A stretch of DNA of 64,000 bases from Catenuloplanes atrovinosus (GCF_031458235.1 NZ_JAVDYB010000001.1:3865001-3929000), one strand, 5' to 3'; shown: positions 7,074-16,039, numbered from the stretch's first letter. A program made the numbers and translations. The notes: generated by a model not told the origin, from the letters alone.

Positions 7074-8864
7074 ATGCGGCGGTCGATCGCGACGGTGTGC
7101 GTCTCCGGGACGCTGGACGACAAGTTGACCGCCGCGTCGGCGGCCGGGTTCGACGGGATCGAGCTGTTCGAGAACGACCTGGTGGTGTCGCCGTGGTCGC
7201 CGGCCGAGATCCGGTCCCGGTGCGCGGACCTGGGCCTGTCGATCGACCTCTACCAGCCGTTCCGCGACTTCGAGGCCGTACCGGCGGAGCTTCTGGAGGC
7301 CAATCTCCGGCGCGCGGAGCGCACGTTCGACGTGATGGAGGCGCTCGGCACCGGCACCGTGCTGGTCTGCTCGTCCGTGTCGCCGGCGGCGGTGGACGAC
7401 GACGGGCTCGCGGCGGAACAGCTCGCGCTGCTGGCCGGCCGCGCCGCCGACCGGGGGATCAGGATCGCCTACGAGGCACTCGCCTGGGGACGGCACGTCT
7501 CCACCTGGGACCACGCGTGGCGCGTCGTGCGCGCGGCCGACCATCCCGCGCTCGGGCTGTGCCTGGACTCGTTCCACATCCTGTCGCGGGAGATCTCCCC
7601 GGCCGGGATCGCGGACATCACGCCCGGGAAGATCTTCTTCGTGCAGCTCGCCGACGCGCCGCACCTGCGCATGGACGTGCTCCAGTGGAGCCGCCACCAC
7701 CGTCTCTTCCCCGGCCAGGGCGCGTTCGACCTGGCCGGCCTGATCACCACCATCCTGACCAGTGGGTACGACGGACCGCTCTCGCTGGAGGTGTTCAACG
7801 ACGTCTTCCGGCAGGCGGACCCGGCGCGCACCGCGGTCGACGCGATGCGCTCGCTGATCGCGCTGGAGGACCGGGCCGGCCTGCGCCCGCTGCCGCCCGC
7901 GCCCGCGCTGCGCGGTCACGCGTTCACCGAGTTCGCGGTGGACGGCGGCAGCAGCCCGCGACTGCGGGAGGCGTTGCGCGGCCTCGGATTCACGCACACC
8001 GGCCAGCACCGCACCAAGCCCGTCGAGCTGTGGGAGCAGTCCGCCTGCCGGGTCGTGCTGAACAGCGCGGTCACCCGGCCCGGCGCGGCGATCAGCGCGT
8101 TCGCGGTCGGCACGGACGACCCGGCGGCCGCGCTGCACCGCGCGGAGGCGCTGCGCGCGCCGGCCCGGGTGAGCGAGCACGGCCCGCGCGAGACCTCGCT
8201 GGCCTCCGTCACCGCGCCGGACGGCACCGAGGTGTTCGTGACCGGGCCGGACCCGGCCTGGCGCGCCGACTTCCTGCCGACCGGCGACTCCCCCGGCGCC
8301 GGCATCGGGCTCACCGTCACCGACCACATCGGCCTGACGCAGCCGTTCGACCACTTCGACGAGGCCGGGCTGTTCTACGACTCGGTGCTCGGGCTGGACC
8401 GGCTCGCCACGGAGGAGTTCGCGGCGCCGTTCGGCCTGATGCGCTCGCGTGCGCTCGCCACCGCCGGGCGGGAGGTGCGGCTGGCGCTGACCGTCGCGCT
8501 GCTGCGCCGCGGCGAGTGGGCGCCCGGCGTACCGGACCCGCAGCACGTCGCGTTCGCCACCGAGGACATCGTGGCCACGGCCGCGCGCGTGCCGCGGCGG
8601 CTGACCATCCCGGACAACTACTACGCCGACCTGGCGGCCCGGTTCGCGCTGCCCGACGCGGTCGTGTCCACGCTGCGGCGGCACGGCATCCTCTACGACC
8701 GGGACGCACGCGGCGGCGAGCTGCTGCACTTCTACACGCCGGTGCACGGCGGGCGGGTGTTCTTCGAGATCATCGAGCGGCGCGCCGGCTACGACGGCTT
8801 CGGCGAGGTCAACGCGCCGGTCCGGATGGCCGCACACCGGCACCTGCGGCTCACCGGCGGGTGA
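7074..8864 (+). CDS. qsuB: 3-dehydroshikimate dehydratase, bifunctional QsuB type
   Basis: 596 residues. It converts 3-dehydroshikimate to protocatechuate, feeding quinate/shikimate carbon to the beta-ketoadipate pathway. Residues 1 to about 275 form a sugar-phosphate-isomerase-like TIM barrel. Its metal ligands Glu134, Asp165, Gln191 and Glu239 fall at the same numbers as those known in Corynebacterium glutamicum QsuB. Residues about 290-596 form an HPPD/VOC-like domain with a His-His-Glu set (VTDHIG, PQHVAF, FFEIIE). The ATG at 7074 is preceded by AGGAG 8 bases away. No 3-dehydroquinate dehydratase (QsuC) lies in the cluster, so quinate itself would need that enzyme from elsewhere; shikimate would not. 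Confidence 0.95.
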   Translation: MRRSIATVCVSGTLDDKLTAASAAGFDGIELFENDLVVSPWSPAEIRSRCADLGLSIDLYQPFRDFEAVPAELLEANLRRAERTFDVMEALGTGTVLVCSSVSPAAVDDDGLAAEQLALLAGRAADRGIRIAYEALAWGRHVSTWDHAWRVVRAADHPALGLCLDSFHILSREISPAGIADITPGKIFFVQLADAPHLRMDVLQWSRHHRLFPGQGAFDLAGLITTILTSGYDGPLSLEVFNDVFRQADPARTAVDAMRSLIALEDRAGLRPLPPAPALRGHAFTEFAVDGGSSPRLREALRGLGFTHTGQHRTKPVELWEQSACRVVLNSAVTRPGAAISAFAVGTDDPAAALHRAEALRAPARVSEHGPRETSLASVTAPDGTEVFVTGPDPAWRADFLPTGDSPGAGIGLTVTDHIGLTQPFDHFDEAGLFYDSVLGLDRLATEEFAAPFGLMRSRALATAGREVRLALTVALLRRGEWAPGVPDPQHVAFATEDIVATAARVPRRLTIPDNYYADLAARFALPDAVVSTLRRHGILYDRDARGGELLHFYTPVHGGRVFFEIIERRAGYDGFGEVNAPVRMAAHRHLRLTGG

Positions 8865-8900
8865 CACCACCCTTTGCATGCGGGCGGTAACGTGCCGTAC

Positions 8901-9236
8901 ATGGCCACGCCGACCGTGACCCGCACGATGGCCGAGGTGCTCGGCCTCCTGCTCCAAGCGTGGCAGGAGGGCTCCGAGCTGCACGGCTGGCTCATCATGC
9001 GGTCGCTGCGCCGCCCCGGTCCGGCCGTCTACGCCGCGCTCGACGCGCTGGAGGACGCGGGCTGGACCACCGCCACCTGGGAGGCGCTGCCGTCCGGCAC
9101 GCGCCGCGCCCGGCGCCGCTACTACCGGCTCTCCGCCGCCGGCGTGGAGGCGGCCCGGCAGCACGCCACGCTGCCGGAACCCGAGCGGCCACGCTGGTGG
9201 CGGCCGCAGCCCGGCTTCGGGATGGCGGCCCGATGA
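8901..9236 (+). CDS. PadR-family transcriptional regulator
   Basis: 111-residue winged-helix protein: LGLLLQAWQEGSELHGWLIM, then PGPAVYAALDALEDAGW, then RARRRYYRLSAAGVEAA, the standard PadR core and wing. There is no strong ribosome site; an upstream ATG at 8874 is also in frame. The stop overlaps the start of the PH-domain membrane gene (ATGA), so it probably regulates that partner and itself, an arrangement common for PadR proteins with membrane genes. Confidence 0.85.
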   Translation: MATPTVTRTMAEVLGLLLQAWQEGSELHGWLIMRSLRRPGPAVYAALDALEDAGWTTATWEALPSGTRRARRRYYRLSAAGVEAARQHATLPEPERPRWWRPQPGFGMAAR

Positions 9237-10258
9237 ACGGCATCGAGATCGTGCTGGCGCTGCTGCTCGGCGTGCTGGTCAACGAGTTCACCGGCGTGTC
9301 CCCCTGGCTGGGGCGGCGGCTCGCGGTCTGGTCCGCGCGGCTGCGCTACGGCGACACGCCGCGCGGCCGGATCCGCGCGGAGGAGTTGGAGGCGGTGATC
9401 GACGCCCGCCCGGGCAGCTTCCTCAAGCTCGCCACCGGCGCCAACCTGGCCGCCGCGTCGCTGGCCACCCGCGCCCGGCGGCTGATCTCCGGCGAGTCCG
9501 GCGGCCCCTCCGCGGAGGAGGTGCTGGCCTCGGCCGAGCGCTCCCCGATGCTGCTGGAGGACGAGCCGACCGCGGTGGTGGCGCGCTACCTCTTCCCGAC
9601 CGAGCGCTACCGTGGCGAGTGGAAGCGGCACTGGGTCAACCCGGTCCGCGGCACACTCGTGATCCTGGTCTACGGCGGGCTGCTGCAGTGGCTGATCGCC
9701 ATCTACGTCCGCGACCGCTACCAGTGGTGGTGCGCCGCCGCGATGGGCCTGGTGACCGTGACGCTGCTGGCGCACCGGTGGTGCGACTGGCACCTGGGCC
9801 GGTTCGTGATCACCAACCGGCGCATGATGATCACCGCGGGCGTCGTCCGCCGTACCGTGGCGATGATGCCGCTGACCCGGGTGGTCGACGTGCGGTACGT
9901 GCAGTCGCCGCTCGGCCGGATGCTGCACTACGGCTCGTTCCAGCTGGAGTCGGCGAGCCGGCGCAACGCGCTGCGCGTGGTCGCGGACGTGCCCAACCCC
10001 AACGAGCTGTACCTGCGCCTGGTCGAGGAGATCTACGAGCCGGAGGCGGTCGAGGCCCGGATGGGCCGGAACGCCCTGCCGGACACGGACCCGCTGGCCG
10101 ACCTGGACCTCTCCGACCTGGACATCTCCACTCTGGATCGCCCCGGCACCGGTGATCCCCAGCCGCCCGAACTCGTCGCGCTCATGGAGAAGCTGACCTG
10201 CTCGATGGACGCGCTCACCGCCGCCATCGACCGGTTGCAGCCACCGCCGCGCCCCTGA
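9233..10258 (+). CDS. PH-domain membrane protein
   Basis: 341 residues. There is a possible N-terminal helix (residues 3-20), a soluble stretch with an ARPGSFLKLATG segment, then two membrane helices (about residues 140-185). A bacterial PH (bPH2) domain follows directly: GRFVITNRRMMITAGVVRR, then MPLTRVVDVRYVQSPLGRMLHYGSFQLES. The last 70 residues are acidic with Pro-rich turns. bPH2 proteins often sense membrane or envelope state; the exact role is unknown. It is translationally coupled to the PadR regulator. Confidence 0.85.
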   Translation: MNGIEIVLALLLGVLVNEFTGVSPWLGRRLAVWSARLRYGDTPRGRIRAEELEAVIDARPGSFLKLATGANLAAASLATRARRLISGESGGPSAEEVLASAERSPMLLEDEPTAVVARYLFPTERYRGEWKRHWVNPVRGTLVILVYGGLLQWLIAIYVRDRYQWWCAAAMGLVTVTLLAHRWCDWHLGRFVITNRRMMITAGVVRRTVAMMPLTRVVDVRYVQSPLGRMLHYGSFQLESASRRNALRVVADVPNPNELYLRLVEEIYEPEAVEARMGRNALPDTDPLADLDLSDLDISTLDRPGTGDPQPPELVALMEKLTCSMDALTAAIDRLQPPPRP

Positions 10259-10330
10259 AGCCCGCATGCCCGTCCGGTCGATCACCGTCGCTATCCTGCT
10301 GCCGCGTATTCATCGGTGAACGGAGAGACG

Positions 10331-11017
10331 ATGACGGACTATCGGTGGGAGACGGCGTCGGGCGGGCGCATCCCGGACGGGGCGATCCCGCACGGGTACG
10401 ACGACGACGGCTCGCCGCTGTGGGTGTGCCGCGCCTGGCTGCACGGCGGCCTGCACCCCGGCAAGGTCCGCCCCGGGCTGGGCATGGCCGGCATCGCGTG
10501 GGGCGGCGAGGAGGTCGGCATCCCCGGTGAGTACGAGGTCCTGATGGACCGCGGCATCTGGGGCATCGCGGACGGCGGGGACGTGCCCGGCGACGCGTAC
10601 CCCGCCGGCCACGAGCACCACGGCATCACGCTCTACGTGGCCCGGGCCGCCATCGACGGCAACAACCTCCAGATCGGCAAGGTGCGCGAGGAGTTCCGCG
10701 CGGCCAACATCGGCTACGGCAACGAGGAACACACGGTCCGCGCGTACGAGGTGCTGCTCCGCCCGAACGCCCCGATCTTCGTGTCGTTGAAGGGCTCCGC
10801 CCCGGCGGCGTACGAACCGCAGGACCTCACCGACATGGTGCCGCAGTCCTTCACCCCGATGCGCCCGACCCTCCCGGCCGAGCCGCTCAGCCCCGCCACC
10901 CGCCTGACGCCCACGTCCTCCGTCCCGGTGCAGACCACGGTCGCGCCGGTGACGGTGGACGGCAACCGCATCACGGTCACGGTCACGGTGGAACTGGGCG
11001 ACCGCCGGGACCAGTAG
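10331..11017 (+). CDS. DM9-repeat (DUF3421) protein
   Basis: 228 residues with no signal peptide. Two DM9 repeats fill residues 5 to about 145: the first with IPDGAIPHGYDDDGSPLWVC, LHPGKVRPG and GEYEVLM, the second with YVARAAIDGNNLQIGKV and AYEVLL. DM9 proteins of insects and oysters bind mannose-type glycans. Bacterial members are uncharacterised. A Pro/Thr-rich tail ends in a short beta-rich stretch (NRITVTVTVELGDRRD). GGAGAG lies 5 bases before the ATG. It is a single-gene unit, and the repeat region 11018-11779 follows. Confidence 0.82.
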   Translation: MTDYRWETASGGRIPDGAIPHGYDDDGSPLWVCRAWLHGGLHPGKVRPGLGMAGIAWGGEEVGIPGEYEVLMDRGIWGIADGGDVPGDAYPAGHEHHGITLYVARAAIDGNNLQIGKVREEFRAANIGYGNEEHTVRAYEVLLRPNAPIFVSLKGSAPAAYEPQDLTDMVPQSFTPMRPTLPAEPLSPATRLTPTSSVPVQTTVAPVTVDGNRITVTVTVELGDRRDQ

Positions 11018-11036
11018 GACCGGCGGTCCACAGTCG

Positions 11037-11304
11037 ACGATCCGCGGAGGCGGCCGGATCCCGCTCGCTTCCGCGGGCGAGGACCGGCCACGCCGTTCTC
11101 ACGGCCCGCTCCCCCGGACGGCCGGCTTACGCGCGCCGCGCGGGACAGCACCGGGTGCGCCGCTCTCGCAGCCCACTCCCCCGGACGGCCGGCTTACGCG
11201 CGCCGCGCGGGACAGCACCGGGTGCGCCGCTCTCGCAGCCCACTCCCCCGAATGATCGGTTCCGCACGCTCCGCGGGACAGAATCCGGATGCGCCGCGCT
11301 CGCG
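11037..11304. repeat. 67-bp tandem repeat array
   Basis: Two units, 11104-11170 and 11171-11237, differ at one base. A third unit (11238-11304) and a preceding one (about 11037-11103) are clearly related but degenerate. Each unit is GC-rich and contains CGCGCGCCGCGCGGGAC. The array lies downstream of the DM9 gene, carries no gene, and has no spacers, so it is not CRISPR. Confidence 0.85.
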
Positions 11305-11383
11305 GCGAGGTGGAAGCGAAAGCCCTTGCCAGCGCGACCCGATTATCTGATCCGCCGCCGCGCCTCGGAGATCGCGATTCTCA

Positions 11384-11440
11384 CTTTGTGAGGCTCAGGC
11401 ACGTTATTCGGCAGGAATTACGTGCCTGAGCCTCACAAAG
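11384..11440. repeat. 57-nt near-perfect hairpin between convergent genes
   Basis: A 21-base arm (11384-11404) is followed by an exact reverse-complement arm (11420-11440). Inside, ATTC/GAAT (11406-11409 and 11415-11418) adds four more pairs after one T-T mismatch, leaving a GGCAG loop. It lies between the convergent DM9 and NYN genes. It could be a bidirectional terminator, a structured RNA, or the remnant of a small mobile element or recombination site. The arms are less GC-rich than their surroundings. Confidence 0.8.
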
Positions 11441-11779
11441 CCACAGTGGACGACCGACTTGCGCCCGCGATATGCCGAAATTTCGGGCGTGGAGCGCCCG
11501 CAGGCCACTCGTAACGTGAGCTGGTATCGCCGTGCGGGGTTGCGAGACCTGGCATGTCCGCGTCGCGTCCGCGTGGACGGGCCTTGCCGGAAGCGGAAGC
11601 GAGCGCGGGGACGGGAGCGGAAGCGGGGCGCGGCGGGGATGGTGGGTGGGGCGGGACTGGCGTGGGTTGACGTGGGCGGGTGCGGGACCGGCGGGGAGGA
11701 GCGCCGGCGACGGCCGGTGCCCGCTCCGGACATGCGGGCCGCCACCACGCCGGAAGCGGAAAACCGGTGGTGTGAACGG
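11441..11779. other. Gene-free region with the end of a dispersed repeat
   Basis: No supported gene. At 11709-11763 the sequence closely follows the right end of the element at 23503-23760 (GGTGCCCGC, CATGCGGGCC, CGCCGGAAGCGG). The rest is G-rich and low in complexity. Confidence 0.5.
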
Positions 11780-12865
11780 CTACGGCGGGGTCAGCAGGTA
11801 GTCGTCGGCGTCGGGGCTCCAGGTGAGGTCGACGGCGCCGCTGGTCGCGGCGGCCTTGCAGAACTGCAGGAAGGAGCGGTAGCCGAGCTTCTTCTCGCTG
11901 AAGTCGGGGGCGATCTTGCGGACCCGGTTCTTCAGGCCGGAGAGCGCGACCGCGCCGTTGGTCGCGGCCAGGTCGAGCACGACCGCGCGCAGGACGCCGA
12001 ACGCGGCCTCGCGGTCGCCGTGTTCGGGGAGGCTGACCTCGGGGTCGCCCTTGGCGGAGCCGTCGCCGAGTTCGATCACGTTCTGTTCGCGCAGGTGGCG
12101 CAGCAGCTCGCCGAACGCGCGGAAGCCGTAGTCGGCCTCGCTGAACGTGGGGTCCTTGCGCAGCAGGGTGCGTTTGAGCGTGGACGCGGTGACCGCGCCG
12201 TTCGAGCTGTGCTGGAGGCCGGAGACGGTCTGCGCGACCAGTGCGGCGAGCGCGTCGGCGGGTTCGGTCTCGGGCGCGTCGGGCTCCGGGGCCGGCGCCT
12301 CGGCGATCGGCTCGGCGGGCTCCGGCTTCACGGGCGCGGCCGTGGCCGTGGCCGCCGGCCGGCCGCGGCGGGTGCGGGCGGGCGGGATCTCGACGCCCTC
12401 GAGGCGGTCGTAGTAGAGGAACTCGTCGCAGGCCGGGGGCAGCAGCGCGGAGGTGGACTGCTGCACGCCGACGCCGATCACACGCTTGTTGAGCTCGCGC
12501 AGCTTGTGCACCAGCGGCGTGAAGTCGCTGTCGCCGGTGCAGAGCACGAACGTGGAGATGTAGGGGCGCTCGAACGCCAGCTCCAGCGCGTCCACCACCA
12601 TCTTGATGTCCGCCGCGTTCTTGCGGGACGCGCCCATCCGCTGCGGGATGTCGATCAGCTCGACGTGCGACCGGGTCAGCATCCGGCGGTCCTCGTCGAA
12701 GTACGACCAGTCCGCGTACGCCCGCCGCACCACCACGCGACCCCGCTCGGCCAGCGCGTCCGCGACCGGCTTCAGCGCGAACGTCATGCCCCCGAGATGG
12801 TCGCGCGCCCCGATCGCCAGGTTCTCGTAGTCGAGGAACAGCGCGATCCGCTCTTCGTGATCCAC
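11780..12865 (-). CDS. NYN-domain ribonuclease-like protein with two LOTUS/OST-HTH domains
   Basis: 361 residues from the GTG at 12865, chosen because the domain begins at once; a longer ATG version from 12925 would overlap the divergent gene. The N-terminal NYN (PIN-like) domain, about residues 5-150, has the acidic metal-site residues: Asp12 in FLDYEN, an Asp in NAADIKMVVD and the CTGDSDF pair. After a Pro/Ala/Glu linker (about 165-215) come two LOTUS/OST-HTH domains (about 220-290 and 300-361), both with the SxLKxxLxRxxPxFSExxxGYRxF pattern. This is the MARF1/limkain layout, suggesting RNA binding and cleavage. Confidence 0.9.
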   Translation of the reverse strand: MDHEERIALFLDYENLAIGARDHLGGMTFALKPVADALAERGRVVVRRAYADWSYFDEDRRMLTRSHVELIDIPQRMGASRKNAADIKMVVDALELAFERPYISTFVLCTGDSDFTPLVHKLRELNKRVIGVGVQQSTSALLPPACDEFLYYDRLEGVEIPPARTRRGRPAATATAAPVKPEPAEPIAEAPAPEPDAPETEPADALAALVAQTVSGLQHSSNGAVTASTLKRTLLRKDPTFSEADYGFRAFGELLRHLREQNVIELGDGSAKGDPEVSLPEHGDREAAFGVLRAVVLDLAATNGAVALSGLKNRVRKIAPDFSEKKLGYRSFLQFCKAAATSGAVDLTWSPDADDYLLTPP

Positions 12866-12971
12866 GCTGGCCAGCCTACGCCCGGCCGGCTGGCTGAGTG
12901 AACGGTCAGCGCAGCGTTGATCCATGACGGCGTGCCGTACGTGCCATCCGGTGAGCGGATCGGGCCGGCGG

Positions 12972-14039
12972 ATGGGAGTGGCTGTGGCGGGTGAGGGCGT
13001 CGGGGAGTCGCGGGCGGCTGGAGCGCCGGCGGGGTGGCCGTCGATCGCGGACTACTGGCCGGACGCGCCGCATCGGATCGGGCCGGAGGCGGACGTCTAT
13101 CACCTGGACGATACGGAGGCCGTGATGCCGAACGCGGCCGTGGTGCGGGCGGTGGCGCCGAAGGCGGAGCCGAGTGAGGCGGAGCCACGCGATCCGTTCG
13201 AGGACCTGGTGCTGGCCGAGGACCTGGCGCCGCCGGAGCCGCACTGGAACGGGGAGACCGCGGCGGCGCCGGTGGTGCGGCGGCGCGGGCGGGTGCTGGC
13301 CACGGTGGCGTTCGCGGCGCTGCTGCTGGCGGGCCTGACCGCGGCGATCGTGGTGCAGGTGCCGGACGGCGAGCAGGGCACGACCGCGGCGCCGCCGGTG
13401 GAGGCGCCGGCCCGGGAGGAGCGGCCCGCGCTGACCGCGTCCGCACCGCTCGACGGCCGGGAGGAGGCCTCGTTCGCGCTGCTCACGGAGGTGACGATCC
13501 TGACGGTACGGTCCACGGCGCTGGACGGGGAGCTGTTCCGGATCAGCGCGCCGGAGGGCGGCGGCGTGCGGCCGAACGCGGTCACCTCCGACGGCGAGGT
13601 GCGGCTGTTCCTGGAGGAGACCGGGGACGAGGACGCCACCGCGACGGTGGAGGTGCTGCTCAGCGACGAGGTGCGGTGGTCGGTGCGGCTGCTGGCCGGC
13701 GTGGACGAGGGCACCGTGGACCTGAGCGCGGCCGCGGTCTCCGAGGTCACCCTGGCCGGCGGCGCCACCAGCATCGACCTCAGCCTGCCCAGCCCGGACG
13801 GCACGCTGCCGATCTCGCTCACCAAGGGCGCGAACCGGCTGACGGTACGTACCCCGGCGCGGGTCCCGGCCCGGGCCGCGATCCGGCAGGGGGCCGGCAC
13901 GGTCGAGATCGACGGCGCGACCAGGAGCGGCATCGCGAAGGGCGAGGTCTTCCAGTCCCGCGACTGGCGGTCCGCCACCGACCGCCTCGACCTGGACGCG
14001 TCCGCCGGCCTGGGCACGCTGCGGATCGAGGCGGCCTGA
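12972..14039 (+). CDS. Single-pass membrane protein of unknown function
   Basis: 355 residues from ATG 12972; ATG 12924 and GTG 12984 are also possible and none has a clear ribosome site. The cytoplasmic N-terminal 100 residues are acidic and contain a YHLDDTEAVMPN segment. One membrane helix (TVAFAALLLAGLTAAIVV, about residues 97-118) leads to an extracellular domain of about 230 residues rich in beta strands, Thr and Gly. No known family is recognised. Its C-terminal part repeats short GxxxIDxxxP-type strands, suggesting a beta-sandwich. It stands alone between the NYN gene and the two-component system. Confidence 0.75.
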   Translation: MGVAVAGEGVGESRAAGAPAGWPSIADYWPDAPHRIGPEADVYHLDDTEAVMPNAAVVRAVAPKAEPSEAEPRDPFEDLVLAEDLAPPEPHWNGETAAAPVVRRRGRVLATVAFAALLLAGLTAAIVVQVPDGEQGTTAAPPVEAPAREERPALTASAPLDGREEASFALLTEVTILTVRSTALDGELFRISAPEGGGVRPNAVTSDGEVRLFLEETGDEDATATVEVLLSDEVRWSVRLLAGVDEGTVDLSAAAVSEVTLAGGATSIDLSLPSPDGTLPISLTKGANRLTVRTPARVPARAAIRQGAGTVEIDGATRSGIAKGEVFQSRDWRSATDRLDLDASAGLGTLRIEAA

Positions 14040-14149
14040 CCTGCCGCATCCCTCTGGAGTACGGGGCCCCTCCCCCGCCGGCACGACGCGCACCTCGGTA
14101 CGCGGCGGTAACGTCGCAGGCGAGAACGCGGAGAAGGCGGTGAGGGCGG

Positions 14150-15346
14150 GTGACGGAGGCACAGCCGATGCGCACGCTGGGCTGGGTCATGCTGGGCGCG
14201 CTGGCCGGCCTGCTGCTGGTGATCACCGCCACCACCGTCGCGGACATCTACGACCTGCCGGTGCTGGTGGCCTTCGGCGCCGCGACCGCGAGCTGTGCCG
14301 CGCTGCCGCTGGTGCTGGTCCGGCCCCGGCTGGCGGCGGCGCTCCAGGCCGCTGCGGTCACGGTCTTCGCCTGGGCCCAGCCGGTCGACCAGGGCACCTG
14401 GCCGCTGGCCGTGCCGGTGATGCTGGTGTTGCTCGTGCACATCGGCCTGGTCGGGCTGTCCCGGCCGTGGGGCGAGGCGGTGGCGACCTGGTGGACCAGC
14501 GGCCTGGTCTGCATCCTGCTGGCGCTGTTCGACCCGCGCGGGCGCGGCATCGACGACGCGGACGTGACCCTGGTCGTCTACACGGCGAACTCGATGCTGG
14601 TCATGTTCGGCGCGATCCTGTGGCGGCAGCGCACGCTGATCCGCCGGCAGCTCGCCGAGGCCCGCCGCGACGTGGCGCTGGAGCAGGCGCAGCGGGCCGT
14701 GGTGGAGGAGCGCACCCGGATCGCGCGGGAGTTGCACGACGTGGTCGCGCACAGCATGTCGGTGATCCACATGCAGGCCACCTCCGCGGCGTACCGGCTG
14801 AAGGACGTGGACGACGAGTCGCGCGCCGAGTTCGGCCGGATCGCGGCCGGCACCCGCACCGCGCTGCAGGAGATGCGCGCGCTGCTGTCGCTGCTGCGCG
14901 ACGAGGAGAGCGAGCGCCCGCTGCGACCCGCGCCCGGCCTGCGCGACCTGGACGAGCTGGCCTCCTCGGCCCGGCGCGGCGGCGTCGCGGTGGAGTTGGA
15001 GGTGCCGGCCGAGGTGCGCGGGCTGGACATCCCGGAGACCGTGGGCGTGGCCGCGTTCCGGATCGTGCAGGAGTCGCTGAGCAACGTGGTGCGGCACGCG
15101 CCCGGCGCGGACGCTCGGGTGCTGATCGGCGCCACCGGCGGGGAGCTGACCGTCGAGGTGGTCAACGATCCGGCGCGCCGGGTGCCGCGGCCGATCGAGG
15201 ATCCGCGGCGCGCCGGGCACGGCCTGATCGGGATGCGGGAGCGGGCGCGGCAGGCGGGTGGCACCATTCAGACCGGGCCGCGGCCGGACGGCGGCTACCG
15301 GGTGGCCGCCACCCTGCCCCTGACGAACGGAGTGAAGCTCGTATGA
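14150..15346 (+). CDS. Sensor histidine kinase, NarL/DesK type
   Basis: 398 residues. Five or six N-terminal membrane helices (about residues 8-160) form the sensor. They are followed by a HisKA_3 dimerisation domain with phosphorylated His196 (ARELHDVVAHSMSVI) and a HATPase domain with ESLSNVVRHAPGA (N box) and HGLIGMRERARQAGG (G boxes). The sensor has no extracellular domain, so it probably senses membrane or intramembrane stress. The GTG start follows GTGAGGG. The 4-base overlap with the response regulator marks them as a pair. Confidence 0.93.
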   Translation: MTEAQPMRTLGWVMLGALAGLLLVITATTVADIYDLPVLVAFGAATASCAALPLVLVRPRLAAALQAAAVTVFAWAQPVDQGTWPLAVPVMLVLLVHIGLVGLSRPWGEAVATWWTSGLVCILLALFDPRGRGIDDADVTLVVYTANSMLVMFGAILWRQRTLIRRQLAEARRDVALEQAQRAVVEERTRIARELHDVVAHSMSVIHMQATSAAYRLKDVDDESRAEFGRIAAGTRTALQEMRALLSLLRDEESERPLRPAPGLRDLDELASSARRGGVAVELEVPAEVRGLDIPETVGVAAFRIVQESLSNVVRHAPGADARVLIGATGGELTVEVVNDPARRVPRPIEDPRRAGHGLIGMRERARQAGGTIQTGPRPDGGYRVAATLPLTNGVKLV

Positions 15347-16008
15347 TCCGCGTCCTGGTCGTCGACGATCAGCCGATGATCCGCGCCGGCATCCGCGCGA
15401 TCCTCGACGCGCAGCCCGGCCTGAGCGTGGTCGGCGAGGCCGAGGACGGCCGGGCCGGCGTGCGCCTCAGCGGCTCGCTGCGCCCTGACGTGGTGCTGAT
15501 GGACGTGCGCATGCCGGAGCTGGACGGGCTGGCCGCCACGCGCGAGCTGCTCGGGGCGCGGCAGCAGGGCGCGCACGTGCCGCGCGTGCTGATGCTGACC
15601 ACGTTCGACATCGACGATTACGTGTACGAGGCGTTGCGCGCCGGCGCGAGCGGCTTCCTGCTCAAGGACAGCGAGCCGGAGGAACTGGTCCGGGCCGTGC
15701 GCGTGGTGGCGAACAGCGAGTCGCTGCTGTCCCCCAGCATCACCCGCCGCCTGATCGAGAACTTCGTCGACGCGCAGCCGCGCAAGCCCTCGCCCGCGCT
15801 GAACGCGCTCACCGACCGGGAGCGCGAGGTGCTGCGCCTGATGGCGACCGGCATGTCGAACGCGGAGATCGCCGCCGACCTGTTCATCGCCGAGCAGACC
15901 ACGAAGACCCACGTCAGCCGCATCCTGAACAAGTTGGGTCTGCGCGACCGGGTGCATGCGGTGGTGTTCGGCTACGAGAACGGGCTGGTCGTCCCCGGGC
16001 GCCGATGA
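15343..16008 (+). CDS. LuxR/NarL-type response regulator
   Basis: 221 residues. The receiver domain (1 to about 120) has VDDQPM, the phosphoacceptor Asp54 in MDVRMPELDG, and the conserved Thr and Lys in LTTFD and FLLKDS. The C-terminal LuxR helix-turn-helix (about 150-215) reads LTDREREVLRLMATGMSNAEIA. It partners the kinase just upstream (ATGA overlap). The targets are unknown; the convergent ABC genes next to it are transcribed away and are not obviously its regulon. Confidence 0.95.
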   Translation: MIRVLVVDDQPMIRAGIRAILDAQPGLSVVGEAEDGRAGVRLSGSLRPDVVLMDVRMPELDGLAATRELLGARQQGAHVPRVLMLTTFDIDDYVYEALRAGASGFLLKDSEPEELVRAVRVVANSESLLSPSITRRLIENFVDAQPRKPSPALNALTDREREVLRLMATGMSNAEIAADLFIAEQTTKTHVSRILNKLGLRDRVHAVVFGYENGLVVPGRR

Positions 16009-16030
16009 GGAACTCGTCCGGCGCCCGGGG
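15993..16030. terminator. Bidirectional hairpin containing the response-regulator stop
   Basis: Eleven-base perfect arms (CCCCGGGCGCC / GGCGCCCGGGG), with further pairing of GATGAG with CTCGTC inside. The stop codon TGA (16006-16008) lies in the loop side. It sits between convergent genes. Confidence 0.55.
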
Positions 16031-16039
16031 TGTCGCCCG

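Noticed and set aside
7041-9164. 707-residue minus-strand open frame opposite qsuB
   Set aside because: qsuB matches its family residue for residue in its metal ligands. The opposite frame is Arg/Val/Gln/His-rich and featureless.
11037-11304. Tandem array as CRISPR
   Set aside because: The units are contiguous with no unique spacers, and no cas genes are present.
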